Notes: generated by a model not told the origin, from the sequence alone. Shown: positions 22,481 through 35,119, numbered from the stretch's first letter. The stretch: DNA of 64,000 bases from Massospora cicadina (GCA_022478985.1 JAKSZP010012174.1:1-64000); one strand, 5' to 3'. Translations and numbers: made by a program.

Positions 22481-23635
22481 TGAAATATCAGAAAATTAAC
22501 CAGATGTATTCCTAGCAATAATATAACAATCAGGGGTTTCAGTTAGTGGATGTGATTGCCAGCTAATCTCCTAGTTTGATATTATTAATTGGTATATAAT
22601 ATTAATTGTTTTAAGTTCAAAGGATTCCTTGTTCATCGCTGACTGCAATAATTGTGGATGGTTGTGTGAATTTCTGGCAGAAAGCTGACGTTACATTTAG
22701 AATCATCTGACAATAATTTTTCTGACTCAAATTTGAATTCTGCAGAATCTTATCTTAACATCAACTGCCATGAAAGATGATTGCGGGATTTTCTGTTAGA
22801 AAGCAAAGGTATTCATTATCAATTGTCTGATTATAATTTGCTGTTCAATTCAGAGTAATGGCGACTTATGCCAAGGATACTTAAAGTATATATTATATCA
22901 GTAATTTATATACAGCTGACTGGTGACTTTTGCAAAGGAGTAATTGACTAGTTTCTTTGATTAAGATGATAGGAATAGGAGGAAATCGCTACCATGGATT
23001 ACTGTAATTGGTTAAGTTCTGGCCTGGATGGCCAAGGGGTTTTCATAAGCGCATAATCCTAGAGTATAATTAGTCTTCCATCCCTCCAAATTAAGATCTC
23101 TCTTTCGCCCACTTACTACTTATTTGAAGTAGCTATGAGCCACTAAAGTGGATAGGGGTGGGACTGGAGAACCCCAAAGCAGGTGTGGGGTGATACGCCT
23201 GGAGTGTCTGACGCTGCCAGCTCCCATACCTCAGCTCTATGAGGAACTAACAAGAACCTGGTGAACTGGCCACCAATGATGATGTGCTTCTGGCCATCTG
23301 CCTTGAAAGTGGTGCGGCGCAGGAGTGCCATAGCCACCCAGGATGGGGGATGGACTTTCTGGAACACCTAAGATGGGGTTGTTGATTGGTCATGAGGGTG
23401 GTGCAGCATGGGAGTACCATAGCCAGCCAGGATGGGGGATGGACTCGCTGGGCACACCCAATAGGGACCATGGGGCTACAGAGAAGTCGTTGGTCTGCTA
23501 TGTTGATGAGTTGGACGTGGACTTGTAGGGGTTGGTATGCCTATGAAGGCGAAACATCAAGGGTCAGCCAGTCTCCATACTGGTTGGCCTTTCACACTAG
23601 CGGAGCCCACTGTTCATAAAAGCGATTTTCCAACA
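22481..23635 (+). repeat. TRIM-like 3' LTR
   Basis: 1155 bp, starting TGAAATATCAG and ending TTTTCCAACA. It is the uninterrupted partner of 20176-22305. Confidence 0.8.
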
Positions 23636-24722
23636 GATAATATTGGTTAGGATATTAGTTTGGAGGTAGAAATGACCAAGGTTCAGCGTACAAAGGTTGA
23701 ACTCAAGTGTAGACCAGAATCTTAGGCTCTCAGGTTGATTTTGTTGTACCTCAAATTACGAAGTATTGATTCATTAAGTAATGCTCCTCTTTTCATTGGG
23801 AGGAGGGGTCATTCATTTGTGTTATTTTACATGTCTTGTGATTGACGTTTTCATTGGTAGAGCTTAAGGTGCCCCTTTAGTGAGCACCAGGGTGTAGGTT
23901 CTCATTAGAAAATTTTTATATTAAAAACTCGGGGTGCCCAGAGCAGTAGGAATGGAATTTTCTGAATGGGCTTTTTAAGATGGCTTGACTGATCAGAGTA
24001 GCTGGAGAGAAGCAAAGGCGTAGCACTTTTTTTATCTAAGGTCCAGTATATATGAACTATCCTGGGTTTTGATAATAATTATCATAACTTGTAAAGAGGT
24101 AGAATAGGTATAAGTTTGCTGGAGATATATGATAATCATATTTGTTTAAGCTTTTTGATACTTGTAGGGAGACATGGTGTATAGTGGCAGATGGGGGATC
24201 AAATCCTCTTCATTTAGAATCTTTACTCTTCATCCGGCACAAGGGTCAAGCTGCAGCCTCTTCCTTTGATCAAATAGGAATAGTTATTTTTTTGATTGTA
24301 TGAGGGCATCTGGATAGCGCCTCTGGTGTTGAGACAGAGTCTCATCTTGTGAAGATTCTTGAATCTCCTTTATAAAAACATTCCTTTTTAGTAGCAAGGG
24401 CTCATTTTGAAAATAATCCATTCAATTCCAGAAGACTTGACTCTAGAGGAGGAAAATTAAATTGTTAATCAGTCAAATCTTGAGACAACATGGGCCATTC
24501 TTTAGTATAAACGCTGACAAAAGGACAGACTGAATAGGGTGTACCTAATGCTATAAGGAAGTAGATTGATATCCCAATTAGAAGTACATCTGGGATTTTA
24601 TTCATGAATCATTTCCCTTTTTACATGTTGTTCAACATACAAGTATATCAAAGCTCTAATCAACATATTTTTGGGGCAAATACACATCTTCTGGTACCAA
24701 TATTGTACCCAATATTATACTG
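23636..24722. other. Unassigned AT-rich spacer
   Basis: No reading frame or RNA gene is recognisable. It contains a minus-strand primer-binding-site-like sequence at 23872-23889, so part of it may be a decayed LTR element. Confidence 0.5.
23872..23889 (-). promoter_or_regulatory. Orphan primer-binding-site-like sequence
   Basis: On the minus strand TGGTGCTCACTAAAGGGG differs by two bases from the Gypsy-1 and Gypsy-2 sites. A possible LTR end (TGTAGG) lies just beyond it on the plus strand. No partner LTR was found. Confidence 0.5.
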
Positions 24723-24740
24723 ATTATAATGTCGTTTTTG
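24723..24740. repeat. LINE3 target-site duplication, left
   Basis: ATTATAATGTCGTTTTTG, matching 42087-42104 at 16 of 18 positions. Confidence 0.82.
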
Positions 24741-24946
24741 GAGCTTTTCTTTCTCGTTGCAATCACTATATGTAACTGTATTGATTCAAGACTGGTAAGT
24801 TAGATAATCAATATGAGGAGATGAGTGAGCACCTGACATAGGGTAAATGTTGGGCTTGCGTAGTAAATGGCACAGGGTCAGTATTTTTACCGTCCAAAGT
24901 TTTTAAATGCCCCTGAGACACTGGTGGCCTAGATAAAAATAAGAAA

Positions 24947-25060
24947 ATGGCGGTGAGTATTTCCATGGAGAATATAGTCTGGCAAGCAAAATGCATCCAG
25001 TTCATCAAACCTCCACATTTACAGCCCCTGTCATCAGTGGAGCACGTGGTTTGATATATC
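24947..25060 (+). pseudogene. LINE3 ORF1, first fragment
   Basis: Encodes a segment aligned with LINE2 ORF1 (CIQFIKPPHLQPLSSVEH against the PLSSVEY region). The upstream start matching the LINE2 ATG is mutated. The frame is cut by the LTR-like insertion. Confidence 0.7.
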
Positions 25061-25065
25061 CTGTA

Positions 25066-25925
25066 TGTTAGGATTTACCCTAATTTGGGTAAAACCTTGA
25101 CCTGTGGTTTCTCCATTAAGCATAATTGCTTTTGGGCTATAATTTATATTTATATATATTATTCATATTTCAACTTTCCTGTGCGCGGTGCACTATCAAT
25201 TTTAATTCAATTTACTCTGCTGTGCAGTGCACCAATGTTTTTAGTTCAATTGGCATCTCAAAAACACCTTTGTGATATTACAATTGAGCTGTATAATTTA
25301 CAATGAGATCAATTCCTTTTAAACTAGTATAATTAGCATTTTGAGAATGCTTCAACTTTAACAAAGTTGACATCTCAGTTACTATTGATCTTATCAGATC
25401 TGATAATAAGTAGTATCAGTTATCTGATAGTAAGGAACTTATTAATTTATCTGATATGAAAATCTCATTATAATATTAATATCTTTAAGTATCTTCGTAA
25501 CCAGAAAAATCTGAGTCCTGAATTGGAGGTGAAAAAACTTTCTATGACAGAGTTGACCCTGCTCATGTTTCATGTTGATACTTTCTCTATTTTTGGTAAT
25601 GTCCATCCCCTGGTCGGCTTGCCTCAAATAAATAAATCTTTCAGTATTTTGAAGAATAAAGTAACTTTCCTTGGAGTACATTTACTTTTTAAAGCTCAAT
25701 TGGCATATTCATATTTGGATTTCAGTGTGAAATTCAACAATCATTATTTTCAGCCCGCAGTAACCTCTGAATTTATTGCCAACTGGTTAAGTTCTAACAA
25801 TAGGGAATTTATTTGGACCTCTGAACCTCTAATAAAGGTTAAGTCCTATATTATTTATATAATGGATTTCAGCGCAAAATTCAAGGCTGTCCACCACCTT
25901 AAGTGAGCTAAAAATGACCTAACTT
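25066..25925. mobile_element. LTR-like insertion in LINE3 ORF1
   Basis: About 860 bp absent from the LINE2 copies. It has short inverted ends, TGTTAGG at 25066 and CCTAACT at 25918, suggesting a solo LTR. I found no clear 5-bp duplication, so exact ends are uncertain. It encodes nothing recognisable. Confidence 0.45.
25496..25635 (+). mobile_element. 140-bp tail-only LINE-mobilised insertion
   Basis: It ends with GGTAATGTCCATCCCCTGG, then TCGGCTTGCCTCAAATAAATAA, the LINE1 and half-LINE tail. Imperfect duplications ATCTTTAAGTATCTT (25481-25495) and ATCTTTCAGTATTTT (25636-25650) flank it. It is either a severely 5'-truncated half-LINE or LINE, or a SINE using the same tail. Confidence 0.7.
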
Positions 25926-25940
25926 AATTTATTATTGGAT

Positions 25941-26089
25941 TGCGTGAAAATTCTGACACTGCATATCAACTTAACGGCGCTTTGGGAAAAGTTCTGTGGA
26001 GATGTGCAAAAACACTTCATGGCTGCAGTACATGTTGCACCGTACTCTATGACCCACAGTTGGTTGGATCTCAAGTTTGAAACTTATAA
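25941..26089 (+). pseudogene. LINE3 ORF1, second fragment
   Basis: Encodes ALWEKFCGDVQ, then a VHVAPYSM and SWLDL series matching LINE2 ORF1. It is cut by LINE2b after the SWLDLKFET segment. Confidence 0.75.
26076..26089. repeat. LINE2b target-site duplication, left
   Basis: TTTGAAACTTATAA, identical to 31372-31385. It is part of LINE3 ORF1. Confidence 0.9.
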
Positions 26090-29000
26090 ATTATTTCTAA
26101 ATTTATTGCGATGAAGGCCGACTATGGGACAGACACTTCCAAATTTGACCTGAAAGAGACAAAACTTAGTAACAGGGAAGGCACCCCAGAGAAGCGATGC
26201 TATCTCTTGTTGCCAGCGGGAACGCCACTTATGGGAAGGGGGAGGGAACGTGTGACGGGCCGTAGCCACAATTGAACACGTGTGGAGGAAAGGGTCTGAT
26301 TTGATGAACAAAACTGGGAAACAGGAGGAGACCAGATGTTGGTGATGCGGTGGAAGGTATCCAAACATCAATGCCTGAAAGTGGTCCACCAAATGATACT
26401 GGAATCTGTGGACAGCTTCTGGGAGGGTGGGGGTGGAGCCTGAGATGGCGTCCAAGACAATCGTGTGGATAGTCCACATGGCGATTGCAACCACCAGAGC
26501 ATGGAGGGAGGGTGGAAGGGGGAGGCCATTGATAAAGCAAACATATCTCTTGACAGACTGAAGGGATGTGTTTGATCCTGGCCCAGCAAACGTTGAACTT
26601 CGCGCCATATCACTTTAGAGGTAAGACACTTCTCCAGGCGGTGGAACAGCGTTCCATACTGGCCACACACGATGCAGGATGAGTGTAAAGCATTAGAGCG
26701 CTCATCCATATGGTACACCCGCCTCAGGCAGCGCCACACTTGGGAACGGATTTGAGGCTGCAACAGAGGATGGTGTGCGTATTTCCAGATAGTTATTTGG
26801 GTCTCAATGGAGTAAGGGATGTCCATCATGTCCAGGTAGTCCACCCTGGATAGGATATGGGGCCGTGTGGGGATCACGCCATCATGGATGGGTAGCCCCT
26901 GTACCTCTTGTGTAAACTGAGGTGAGGGGCGGCCTCTCTGGTCTGTGTGTCCACTAATACGAATTCTCCACTCAGCGCTCCGCATGGAGAGGAGGATTTG
27001 TTTGTAGTGGGTTTTAGTCCTGTGAGGACCTGTGGCCGATAGGTGTGAGGCCAGGTATTTCATCAGGGAGTGAGGGTTCAATTGATTGTTGAGGCCCAAG
27101 GCTTGGGAGAGGTTGGAGCGGGCCGCGTGGGACCAGTGTTGGGATAGGAGCATAGAGGCGGTGACAGCCGCTATCCAGGTAATCAAGATATTGGCAGCAT
27201 GGGCTCTGAAGTCGAGCAGACCCATGCCACCATGATGATGAGGGCCAAACATGACCTCTAGCCGTACTGGTGGTGGACAGCCTGACCAAAGCCATCCTTG
27301 CAGCAGGGCATAAAAGGATTTGAAGAAGCTTGGGGAGAAGGGGATGGCGTGGGCTCCAAACCAGACTTTAGGAGGAGCATAGAGTTGGCTAAAAAAACCC
27401 TGCCAGTAAGGGAAGTAGGGTGGGCTCTGAGGGAGGCGATTCGCTTCATCACATTGTCTAAAATATGACTCTTCATTACTGCTGATGCGTATCCGCCTGC
27501 CTCCATACACACGCCCAGATGGCGGACCAGCCCTATGGTAGGGCGTGGCACAAAGGGGAGCACCAATGGGGCGGTGTGGGGTGAGCTGGGAGGGCGAGCA
27601 CATGTGCGAGCAGATGAGCCGGGCTGGGCACTGGTTGCTGGGGCCCAGCAGGTTTGATACTGACCAAGGAGGATGATTTCAGTTTTGGAAGCGTTCAGTG
27701 CAGCGTTACTTACCCGGGAATACTCCTGGATGAGAGCTTCAAGTGCGCGTGCATCTTTATTATTAGACACCCCAACCACACAATCATCTGCAAATGCCAT
27801 CATCTTGACTGGGGCTTGGCCTGGCACATGGACCCCGGTGAGTTGGGCATTTGCGTTTCAAAGTATGTGGGCCAAGGCTGAAGTTGTATAAGAGTATGCT
27901 AAGGGGGCCCCCTTGTTGCAAGCCCCTTTGAGGGCGGACTACTTCCGTTAGGAAGCCAGGGCCACGTACTGCCATTGTTGCAGATTCTGTAAGCAGCATC
28001 ACCCAGTTGGTGAAGCGAGAGGGTAAGCGGAATTGATGGAGGCAGGCCCTAAGCATTCCCAGTTTACTCTATCATAGGCCTTCTGTTGGTCCAAGAATAC
28101 AAGTGCCCCAGAGGCTGTGGGCTGGCATGCATTAGCCACAGAGTGCACGTTGTCCCAAATCGACCTTCTGGGTATGAAACCGAATTGTTCTGGGGAGATG
28201 TTAGCAGATGCTAAAATCCCTATACGGTTAGCCATGATTTTTGTTAAAGTTTTTGTATCCGTGTTAGCTATAGAAATGTGGCGCCAGTTGGCTAAGTCTA
28301 GCTTGTCCCCTTTCTTGAAGATAGTGACAGTGAAGGCCTCTTGTCCTCCTGGTAGGATGCGCATTTTCAAAAGGCTCTGATTAAGTGAGGCAAGCAGTAG
28401 TGGGGATATATATTTGAAGTACTTTTTATAGAATTCATATGGAATGCCATCTGGGCCTGGGCATTTCCGGTTTGGTTCACCGCTGATGGCTGTCCATAAT
28501 TCATTCAGAGTAATCAAATTTATAATTTCTGGGTATCAGGAAACGGTGCGGATGTGGGTTCAGTCAAAAAAATTCTGCCACTTTGGCTGTCTGAATTGGA
28601 TCGGATCATTATAACTCAGAGTAATACTTTTGTGTTTTGATTGCCACTTTGGCTGGCGTATCCATGATGGAATCTTCCGATCTTTGCACCTGTGTGCAGG
28701 CCACGCTCTGGCATGGTGCGAACATTTTTTTAAAGAAATGTGCAGTGCACTTGTCGCCTTTTGTGATGTGTTTGGCCCCGTACTGAATACAAACCCAATG
28801 TTTGTGTTGCCTTTTGAGTGCGTTGAGGTGGGCGGCTTCCTCCACCCACTTCCAGCCCCATGCGGAGCTGTATCCTGTAGCTGGGATGTTGGACTCTAGG
28901 TGTGCCAACTCTGCCAGATTGCGCGAAATGATAGCTGATGTGGCTCATGAGCATCTGGAGGAGAGGTGGCGAGAGTGGCGGATGTTATTTTCTTTGAAAG

Positions 29001-29858
29001 TTGCCCATGTGGAAATGGGGTCTACACAAAATGGTGTAACAAACTCTATTTCCAAAGTTGCTGATTCCACCCAAGTAGAAAATCCTGGTGACACAAGTTC
29101 GGGAGGGCGGACTTTGTACCAATGTGGGGCCTTAGCCACTGTGACAGGTAGGTGGTAGGTTATTGAGACCAGCCGGTGGTCAGAGAATTCAATTTTTGTT
29201 CTTTTGAAGTGGGAAATATGGGGTTGGAATTTCTCCAGTGTAAGGATAAGGTCTTTGTGGGTCATGGACCTTAATTGGCCGTTGTGGATGTGGGGGCGCG
29301 TCATGTTTTCAAGCAGCGGGGCTTGCCATGGCAGCGCTCCATTAACCCAAGGGTGGCCTTTAGAACGCGAAGTTCTACGTGACTCTGGGGGGCATGGAAG
29401 GAGGAAGGCCAACACTCCATTGGTTTGTTTAGCCAACAGTTCATATCGCCAACTACAAAAGGGTCTGGGGGTAACAGGAGGGATTTGACTGACAAGAAAA
29501 ATTCCTGACGTTCTCATGCACAGGTTGGGGAGTAGATGTTGATGATAGCATGTGCTACGTCGGCCCACAAGAAAGTGACAATGAGCACTCAGCCATTTAG
29601 GAATGTTTCTGAGGATATAAATTTGAAAAAATTATTTTTCTGAATTAGCACCCCACGGTGCTCTGACCAAAAGGATAGGGATGAGAGGAGCATGGTTTTC
29701 CAAGCACACTCAGAACCTTGCGGACAGTGGGACTCCTGGATGGCCAGGATATCCATGGGTAAATTTTTTGTAAAAAACTCAGTTTCCTAGCCCGGGATGG
29801 TGAAGCCTTGAGTCCAGCGATATTCAACGTCCCTAAAGTGAAGGTTTCCCCCTTTGCA
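26090..29858 (-). pseudogene. LINE2b ORF2: endonuclease and reverse transcriptase (broken)
   Basis: The position matching the LINE2a initiator ATG reads AAG, so the start is lost. The endonuclease region (29858-28950) has NIAGLKAS and FSDHRLVSITYHL motifs. The reverse-transcriptase region has EQFGFIPRRS, QGGPLSILLYN (one residue changed from QGDPLS) and MMAFADDC near 27800. The 411-codon stretch 27603-26368 covers the thumb and C-terminal region, including the zinc motif CIVCGQYGTLFHRLEKC. Frame changes occur near 28950, 28600, 28000 and 27780. Confidence 0.85.
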
Positions 29859-29859
29859 C

Positions 29860-31275
29860 CCTAGGTGCAAGGGGGTGAGCACCCGGGCCCACTAGCCTCC
29901 TCTAGATCCCCATGGGCCTTCATGGCAGCGCGGGTGTTTGTAGCAATGCTATCGGTAGTTTTGTTAATTTTAGCAGAAAGGTTTGCATTGGCTTTTGCCT
30001 TTGCTTTTTGTTTCCCCGACGTCAGACAAATTTTTTGTGGTATGGATGAGTTTGGTGCACCATTGAGTGGGTCAAAATATTTTTTTCAGGTAGGTTGGAG
30101 ACCAAGTCAGTTTCAACTGAAGCTTGGTTGCAAAGATTGGGTGAGATTGAGTCACCCATCGGATCCTCATATTGGGTGGCCCAATCAGCATGGGCTTCCC
30201 AATCTGATTGGTTGTTGAATTCCCAAGTTGCTTCCGCCGCGAAAGTTTTGATGTCCTCCTGGCATTGGGAGTGTGGGATAGCGGTGGTGACTTTGGCCGC
30301 TTCCTTGGCCGCGTCCCTGCAGGCCTGCTTGGCCTTCTTCCACTCTTGTGGGGAAATAGGTTTTGCTAGTAGGTAGCAGCCTTGTGCTCCCCATGGGAAG
30401 GCCTCTATGGTGCTGGTGGTTGGTTCATAGTGCGCCTCTCCACTGGCCATGGCCGCTGAGGGGTGCTCTTGGAATGTGATGCCCTCCTTGGTGGGGCATG
30501 CATGTGCCTTATGGCTGAACGTGTCACAGTGGGTGCAGATGGGGGGCGCGCTGTCCACAGTTACCCAGAAAGGGTGGGTGGTATGCCCTTTAATATTAAT
30601 AATAGTGGAGTGCAGGATCTGGGTTTGGTCCTTCACGATCTCCTTGGTTGGGGTCAGAACTGCGATGACTTTGCCGGTGCACAGGTGTGGCAACAGCATA
30701 AAGCGTTGCATCTCAAAAGATTGTATTTTGCTGTAAATGGTGAGAACATCTTTCAGGTGTTACTCCAAAATGGTACGTTTTACCGAGTAGGCAAAAAGTG
30801 AAAACGTGAGGAAAATTTTGTTTGATTTTGTCCATCTGGTGCATTTGGTTTTGATGACCTGTTGCCCTTCGGGGAGGTTGATCACTACGCGCACTGCAGC
30901 AGCCTCATCTGCTGCCTCTTTGTTTTTTGAACCTAGGTCCAGCCAACTGCATGACATGGAGTGAGGTGCGACGTACACTGCGGTCAGGAAAAAAGTGTGC
31001 ACATCCCCAAAAATTTTTTCTCATAGGGCCGTTTTTTGGATGTCCAGAAACACACGGACTCCATATTCCACCGATGAGAGTGGTTGGGAGTGCAGCGTGT
31101 TGATTTACTGGTTGCATCGCGCTTGCCAAGTTAGGATTACTGGGGAAATAGTGACCGCCAGTTTTTTTATTTTTTTTTGTATTCTACCAGTTTCTCCAGG
31201 GCGTTTTCAAACGTTTGAGGCCGCGTGCCTACCACCTGCTCCTCTTACCTTACTTACCCAACTGCTCCCTGACAT
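29860..31275 (-). pseudogene. LINE2b ORF1: RNA-binding CCHC protein (broken)
   Basis: Start ATG 31275 aligns with LINE2a 15885. The longest fragment, 30711-30022, has a complete zinc knuckle CTHCDTFSHKAHAC and the KAKQACRDAAKEAA basic-acidic segment. Earlier fragments lie at 31129-30760. Stops and frame changes break it. Confidence 0.82.
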
Positions 31276-31371
31276 GGGCAAAGACTAATCTCCTCTGTGA
31301 GATTATCAAACTAGAATCAGACATAAATTGAATAAGTTGCAAAAGTGATTGCAACGAGAGAGAAAAGTTTT

Positions 31372-31385
31372 TTTGAAACTTATAA
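31372..31385. repeat. LINE2b target-site duplication, right
   Basis: TTTGAAACTTATAA, identical to 26076-26089. Confidence 0.9.
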
Positions 31386-32417
31386 TCAGTGGACAAAGCT
31401 TCACAGGTGCATGTGTGGTAGACCTCCCAGATGGTCAACAGGTGGTTGAAACAAAGCACATTAAGTAGACCAAATCAAACCTAAATTTTGTTATGTTCAA
31501 CTTCCTCCCCACAACAATAAAGTACACAGTGCTGGAGCTCCACCTCATGGTTGATTTAAAAGCTATTGGGAACTTCACTTCTTCAAAGTGCAATGCTTCA
31601 CACTTATGGCAGACCTGTGCATGGGCAAAGCAATTGCAGGGACTACACCATCAGCGGTCATCATTGAAGACATTACCTAATTCTCCCACACCACATTTGT
31701 TAATACTGATGGGCAGGAATCCCGCCCATTCCACATCACAGTGGATAGTGTGCCCCCTTTCTGAACCTTTTGTTGTGCTTTTGGCCACAAGGCTCACATA
31801 TGCCCTTCCAGAGAGGACATCATTTGAAAAAAATTCTCCCTGAGGCACTGGACAGCGTAGAGTCCCATTATGAACCTACCATTGATATCAATGCCACCTT
31901 CCAATGGGGTGTGCAGGGGTGTTACATTCAGGTAAAACCTGTGTCTCCATAAAGAGTTCAAGAAGACTAAACAGGCCCTTAGAGCAGCGGCCAAGGCAGC
32001 AGCTACAGCTGCATCCATGATCCCGCCTGCCCAGACCCAGGATGACATCAAGCATTCACAGCTGAAGCAGCTTGAGAATTTTCTCACCAATTAGATTTGG
32101 ACCACCAACCTGTAGACCAGATGGTTGAGTTGGATTTACCTGAGCAAAATTATTAAGCACCAATTGAAATTGATTCTACTAACTAATTCTCCACCAAGGT
32201 TTTTGTCAACCTCCGATGGTGCACCACAGGAACACAGCAATCTGAAATGGTGACCCAAATCAGCAAAACCTAATCCAATAATAAACCCATAACAAAGGTG
32301 GTCCCATAAGGACCATTACACTCTGCTGTTTACCCGTGCAAAAACCAAAGCTGCAGAGAAAACTTGCAAAGCAGTTTAGGAAGGGCAAGGAGGCCCTTAA
32401 CATAGCACCTAAGGTGC
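31386..32417 (+). pseudogene. LINE3 ORF1, third fragment
   Basis: Continues LINE3 ORF1. The zinc-knuckle region near 31758-31805 reads F-stop-T-F-C-C-A-F-G-H-K-A-H-I-C, so the first knuckle Cys is lost. Multiple stops. Confidence 0.75.
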
Positions 32418-32418
32418 A

Positions 32419-34550
32419 ATGGGGGAGCTTTCACAATAGGGATGTTAAACATTGCTGGACTCAAGGCCTTGCCATCCCAGGCTAGGAAACTGAGTTTTTT
32501 AAAAAAATTTACCTGTTAACATCCTGGTCATTCAGGAAACCCACAGTCCACACGGTGCCAAGAAAACATGGGCAACCATGCTACTACCCTCCCTTTCCTT
32601 TGGTCACCGCATTGTGGGGTGCTTATATGTGCAACCCATAGTTTTACATCTATATTCTAAAAAACATACCTTGATGAGCGTGTGCTTATTGTTTCCTCTT
32701 TATGGGACAATGAAGTGAACGCTGTCATTAATATTTACGCCCCAGTCTGTGCACGAGCTCATTGGGAGTTCATCTTGGCCATATTTTTCTTCCCACTTCC
32801 ACCTGATCCGTTTGTGGTGGGTGACCAGAACTTCTGGCCAACCTGGCCACCAACCGCTGGCCTTCAACGTCTACCTACCGCAGGGAACAATAAACTCTGC
32901 ATTCTTAAAGCCACCTTGGGGCTTTTTGATAACCTCCCCAAATTTCACCGCTGCTAACCAACATGTCTCGCCCCCATGTGCACAACAGTCAGCTGAGGCC
33001 TATGTCCCACATTGACCTCATTCTTGCCCTGATGAACTTTCACTCCCAGATTCTGCACTTCACAATGAAAAAAATCAATTTCTGAAACCACAGGTTGTTT
33101 TGTTTCCTTCACTTTATCAAGCCCAGCGGCACAGGCGCCAAAGTAGTGCAAACTTCATCAGGCTGAGATCACGTTGCCCAGGTCTTCCTCATAGGTGGAA
33201 CCAAAACTTTGGCACTAGAATTCACCATACCACTTTGCGCGAATCCCCTTGCTACCTGGTCAACCTTCAAAGAAAACATCATCCTTCAGGCACACCACCT
33301 TCATTTCATCAGTATTGGGCTGCCTTGGTGGTTATTAAGCACATGCTAGCAGAAGTGGACCACCTGAAATCAAATGTCCCTGCTGCAGGGTACAGCCCAG
33401 CTTGGGGTCATAAGTGAGCAAAAGTGTCTGCTCATCTTAATGCACTGGTAATATAACAAAAATTGCGTCTATGTCCAGTATAGGGCAAAGTTTATAACAG
33501 CAGGTGACACGTTCTCTGCCTACTTTTTTCATATATTTTTCCACTGTGACAGAGCTTGGCCTGCACAGGTAAGGCGGCTGGACAACTCCATTGCAGAAAC
33601 TCCAGCTTCCATGGCTGTTGAAGTTCGAAACTTTTACTTTAAGTTGTATAAATCTGAACCATTTAAACTGGCTGAAATTAATGAGTTTCTTGATGGCCCA
33701 CATATCCACACCATTTCCCATTACTCGGAGCTGATTAATTTAATTGATTGAGATAAATTCTAGTATGTCATTTGCGGTTCACTGCACAGGAAGTGCCCAG
33801 GCCCAGATGGGATTCCTTATGAGTTCTACAGAAAACTTTAATTATTGCTCCTCTCTGATGCTTGCCTTAATAAACAAATGTCTTTAAAACGCGCCTCCTT
33901 CCTGGGCCAGGAGGCATACATGATAATGCTGTATAAGAAAGGGGTAGGCTGGACTTAGCCAACTGGCGCTCAATATCACTTGCTAATACAGATACTAAAT
34001 TATTTTTTATAATTTTGGCTAACCGCCTAGGGGTAGTTGCTTCTGAAATATTCTCCTCTGAGCAATTCAATTTCATCCCCAAGCGGTCAATATGTGACAA
34101 CATTCACGCCGTAGCCAATGTCTGCCAATCCATGGCTACTGGGGCGCTTGTGTTCTAAGACCAGAAAAAAGCCTATGATAGGGTCAACTGGGATTACTCT
34201 GAGCCTGCCTCCACAAATTCCACCTCCCTTACCAGTTCATTGAATTGGGTAATTCTTCTCATGGAGTCTGCCACAATGGCTGTGCATGTCCCTGGTTTCC
34301 TCACTGATGTGATTCACCCTCAAAGGGGTCTACGCCAAAGGGACCCTTTAAGCCCACTCTTGTACAACTTCAACCTTAACCCACTTTTATGTATTGTGAA
34401 TGCTCACCTTGCTGGTGTCCATGTGCAAGGCTAAGCACCAGTTAAGATGGTAGAATTTTCTGACAATTGTGTTGTTGGGGTTTTCAACAACCAAGATGCA
34501 TGCACGCTGAAGGCTAATATCTAGGATTATCCAGGGTCAGTAATGCCGCA
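32419..34550 (+). pseudogene. LINE3 ORF2, 5' part (endonuclease and part of reverse transcriptase)
   Basis: ATG 32419 lies in the same GGTGCAATGGGG context as LINE2a. The endonuclease has IQETHS, INIYAP and DPFVVGDQNFW motifs. The reverse-transcriptase region includes LANWRSISLANTD, VPGFLTDVIHPQRG and EFSDNCVVGVF. The catalytic pair is Asp-Asn instead of Asp-Asp, and the residue before it is Ser instead of Ala. Gypsy-2 cuts the frame within VSNAALN. Confidence 0.82.
34546..34550. repeat. Gypsy-2 target-site duplication, left
   Basis: CCGCA, against CCGCT at 40478-40482. The surrounding LINE codons resume in register after the element. Confidence 0.75.
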
Positions 34551-35050
34551 TGCTATAAATTTGGTGGTATTCAATAAATATGCTGTCAAATTTTTGGACA
34601 GGGTTTAACCCACTGAGCAATAGTGACCAACAATATGATGATCGTTGCCCTCAAAACAACAGAATAACTTTAAATAAATACGGAGCACTTGCTCCCACAA
34701 CCTCTTTTATTAAATGTACTTAATACCGCGGATTATTCTTATTCCGCTTACTCTATACTTACTTAAAAACAATCTTCCTTGATCATCTTGTCTCACCTAT
34801 ATTGTAATGACCTTCAGATGCTATGAATCTTATGGCTTAGTAATCTAATTCACCATATCTTATTGGCTTCATAAATTCTTCAATTTGTTCATTTCACAAT
34901 CGCCTAATTCGAGGCAATTTCCCAATAACCCAACATCGCCTCAATTTAAGGCACTCAAATTACCATTACACATATCAAATCTCGACGGATTCCATTCATT
35001 CTGCCATAACAACCTCGGGCTTATTGTCCAGTTATATCAAATTCACAACA
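34551..35050 (-). repeat. Gypsy-2 3' LTR
   Basis: 500 bp, starting TGCTATAAATTTGG and ending CACAACA on the plus strand. It matches 39979-40477. Confidence 0.92.
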
Positions 35051-35119
35051 TTAACCACTCCTTGATTGGACAATAAGGATTCTATTGTTTGTATGTCTGG
35101 AGGAACTTTGCATGAACTT

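Larger units (their letters stand above)
20176..23635 (+). mobile_element. TRIM-like LTR element with a very short internal region
   Basis: Two direct repeats, 20176-22305 (1151 bp once the 979-bp solo LTR is removed) and 22481-23635 (1155 bp), align along their length, starting near TTAACCAGATG and ending AGCGATTTTCCAACA. They flank only 175 bp, which begin with a primer-binding site. No protein is encoded. This is the structure of a terminal-repeat retrotransposon in miniature, although the LTRs are long for that class. It would need Gag-Pol supplied in trans. The first four bases lie at 8979-8982, left of Gypsy-1. Its own target duplication is unclear (GATGG against GATAA). Confidence 0.78.
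26090..31371 (-). mobile_element. LINE2b: full-length LINE inside LINE3
   Basis: A 5282-bp minus-strand LINE with a perfect 14-bp target duplication, inserted head-on into LINE3 ORF1. It is very similar to LINE2a over its whole length. ORF2 retains the longest open stretch of the LINEs here (411 codons, 27603-26368). Confidence 0.92.

Noticed and set aside
25380..25440. Repeated ATCAGATCTGAT-like palindromes
   Set aside because: Short and AT-rich, in a low-complexity region of a probable LTR. Not distinguishable from chance.
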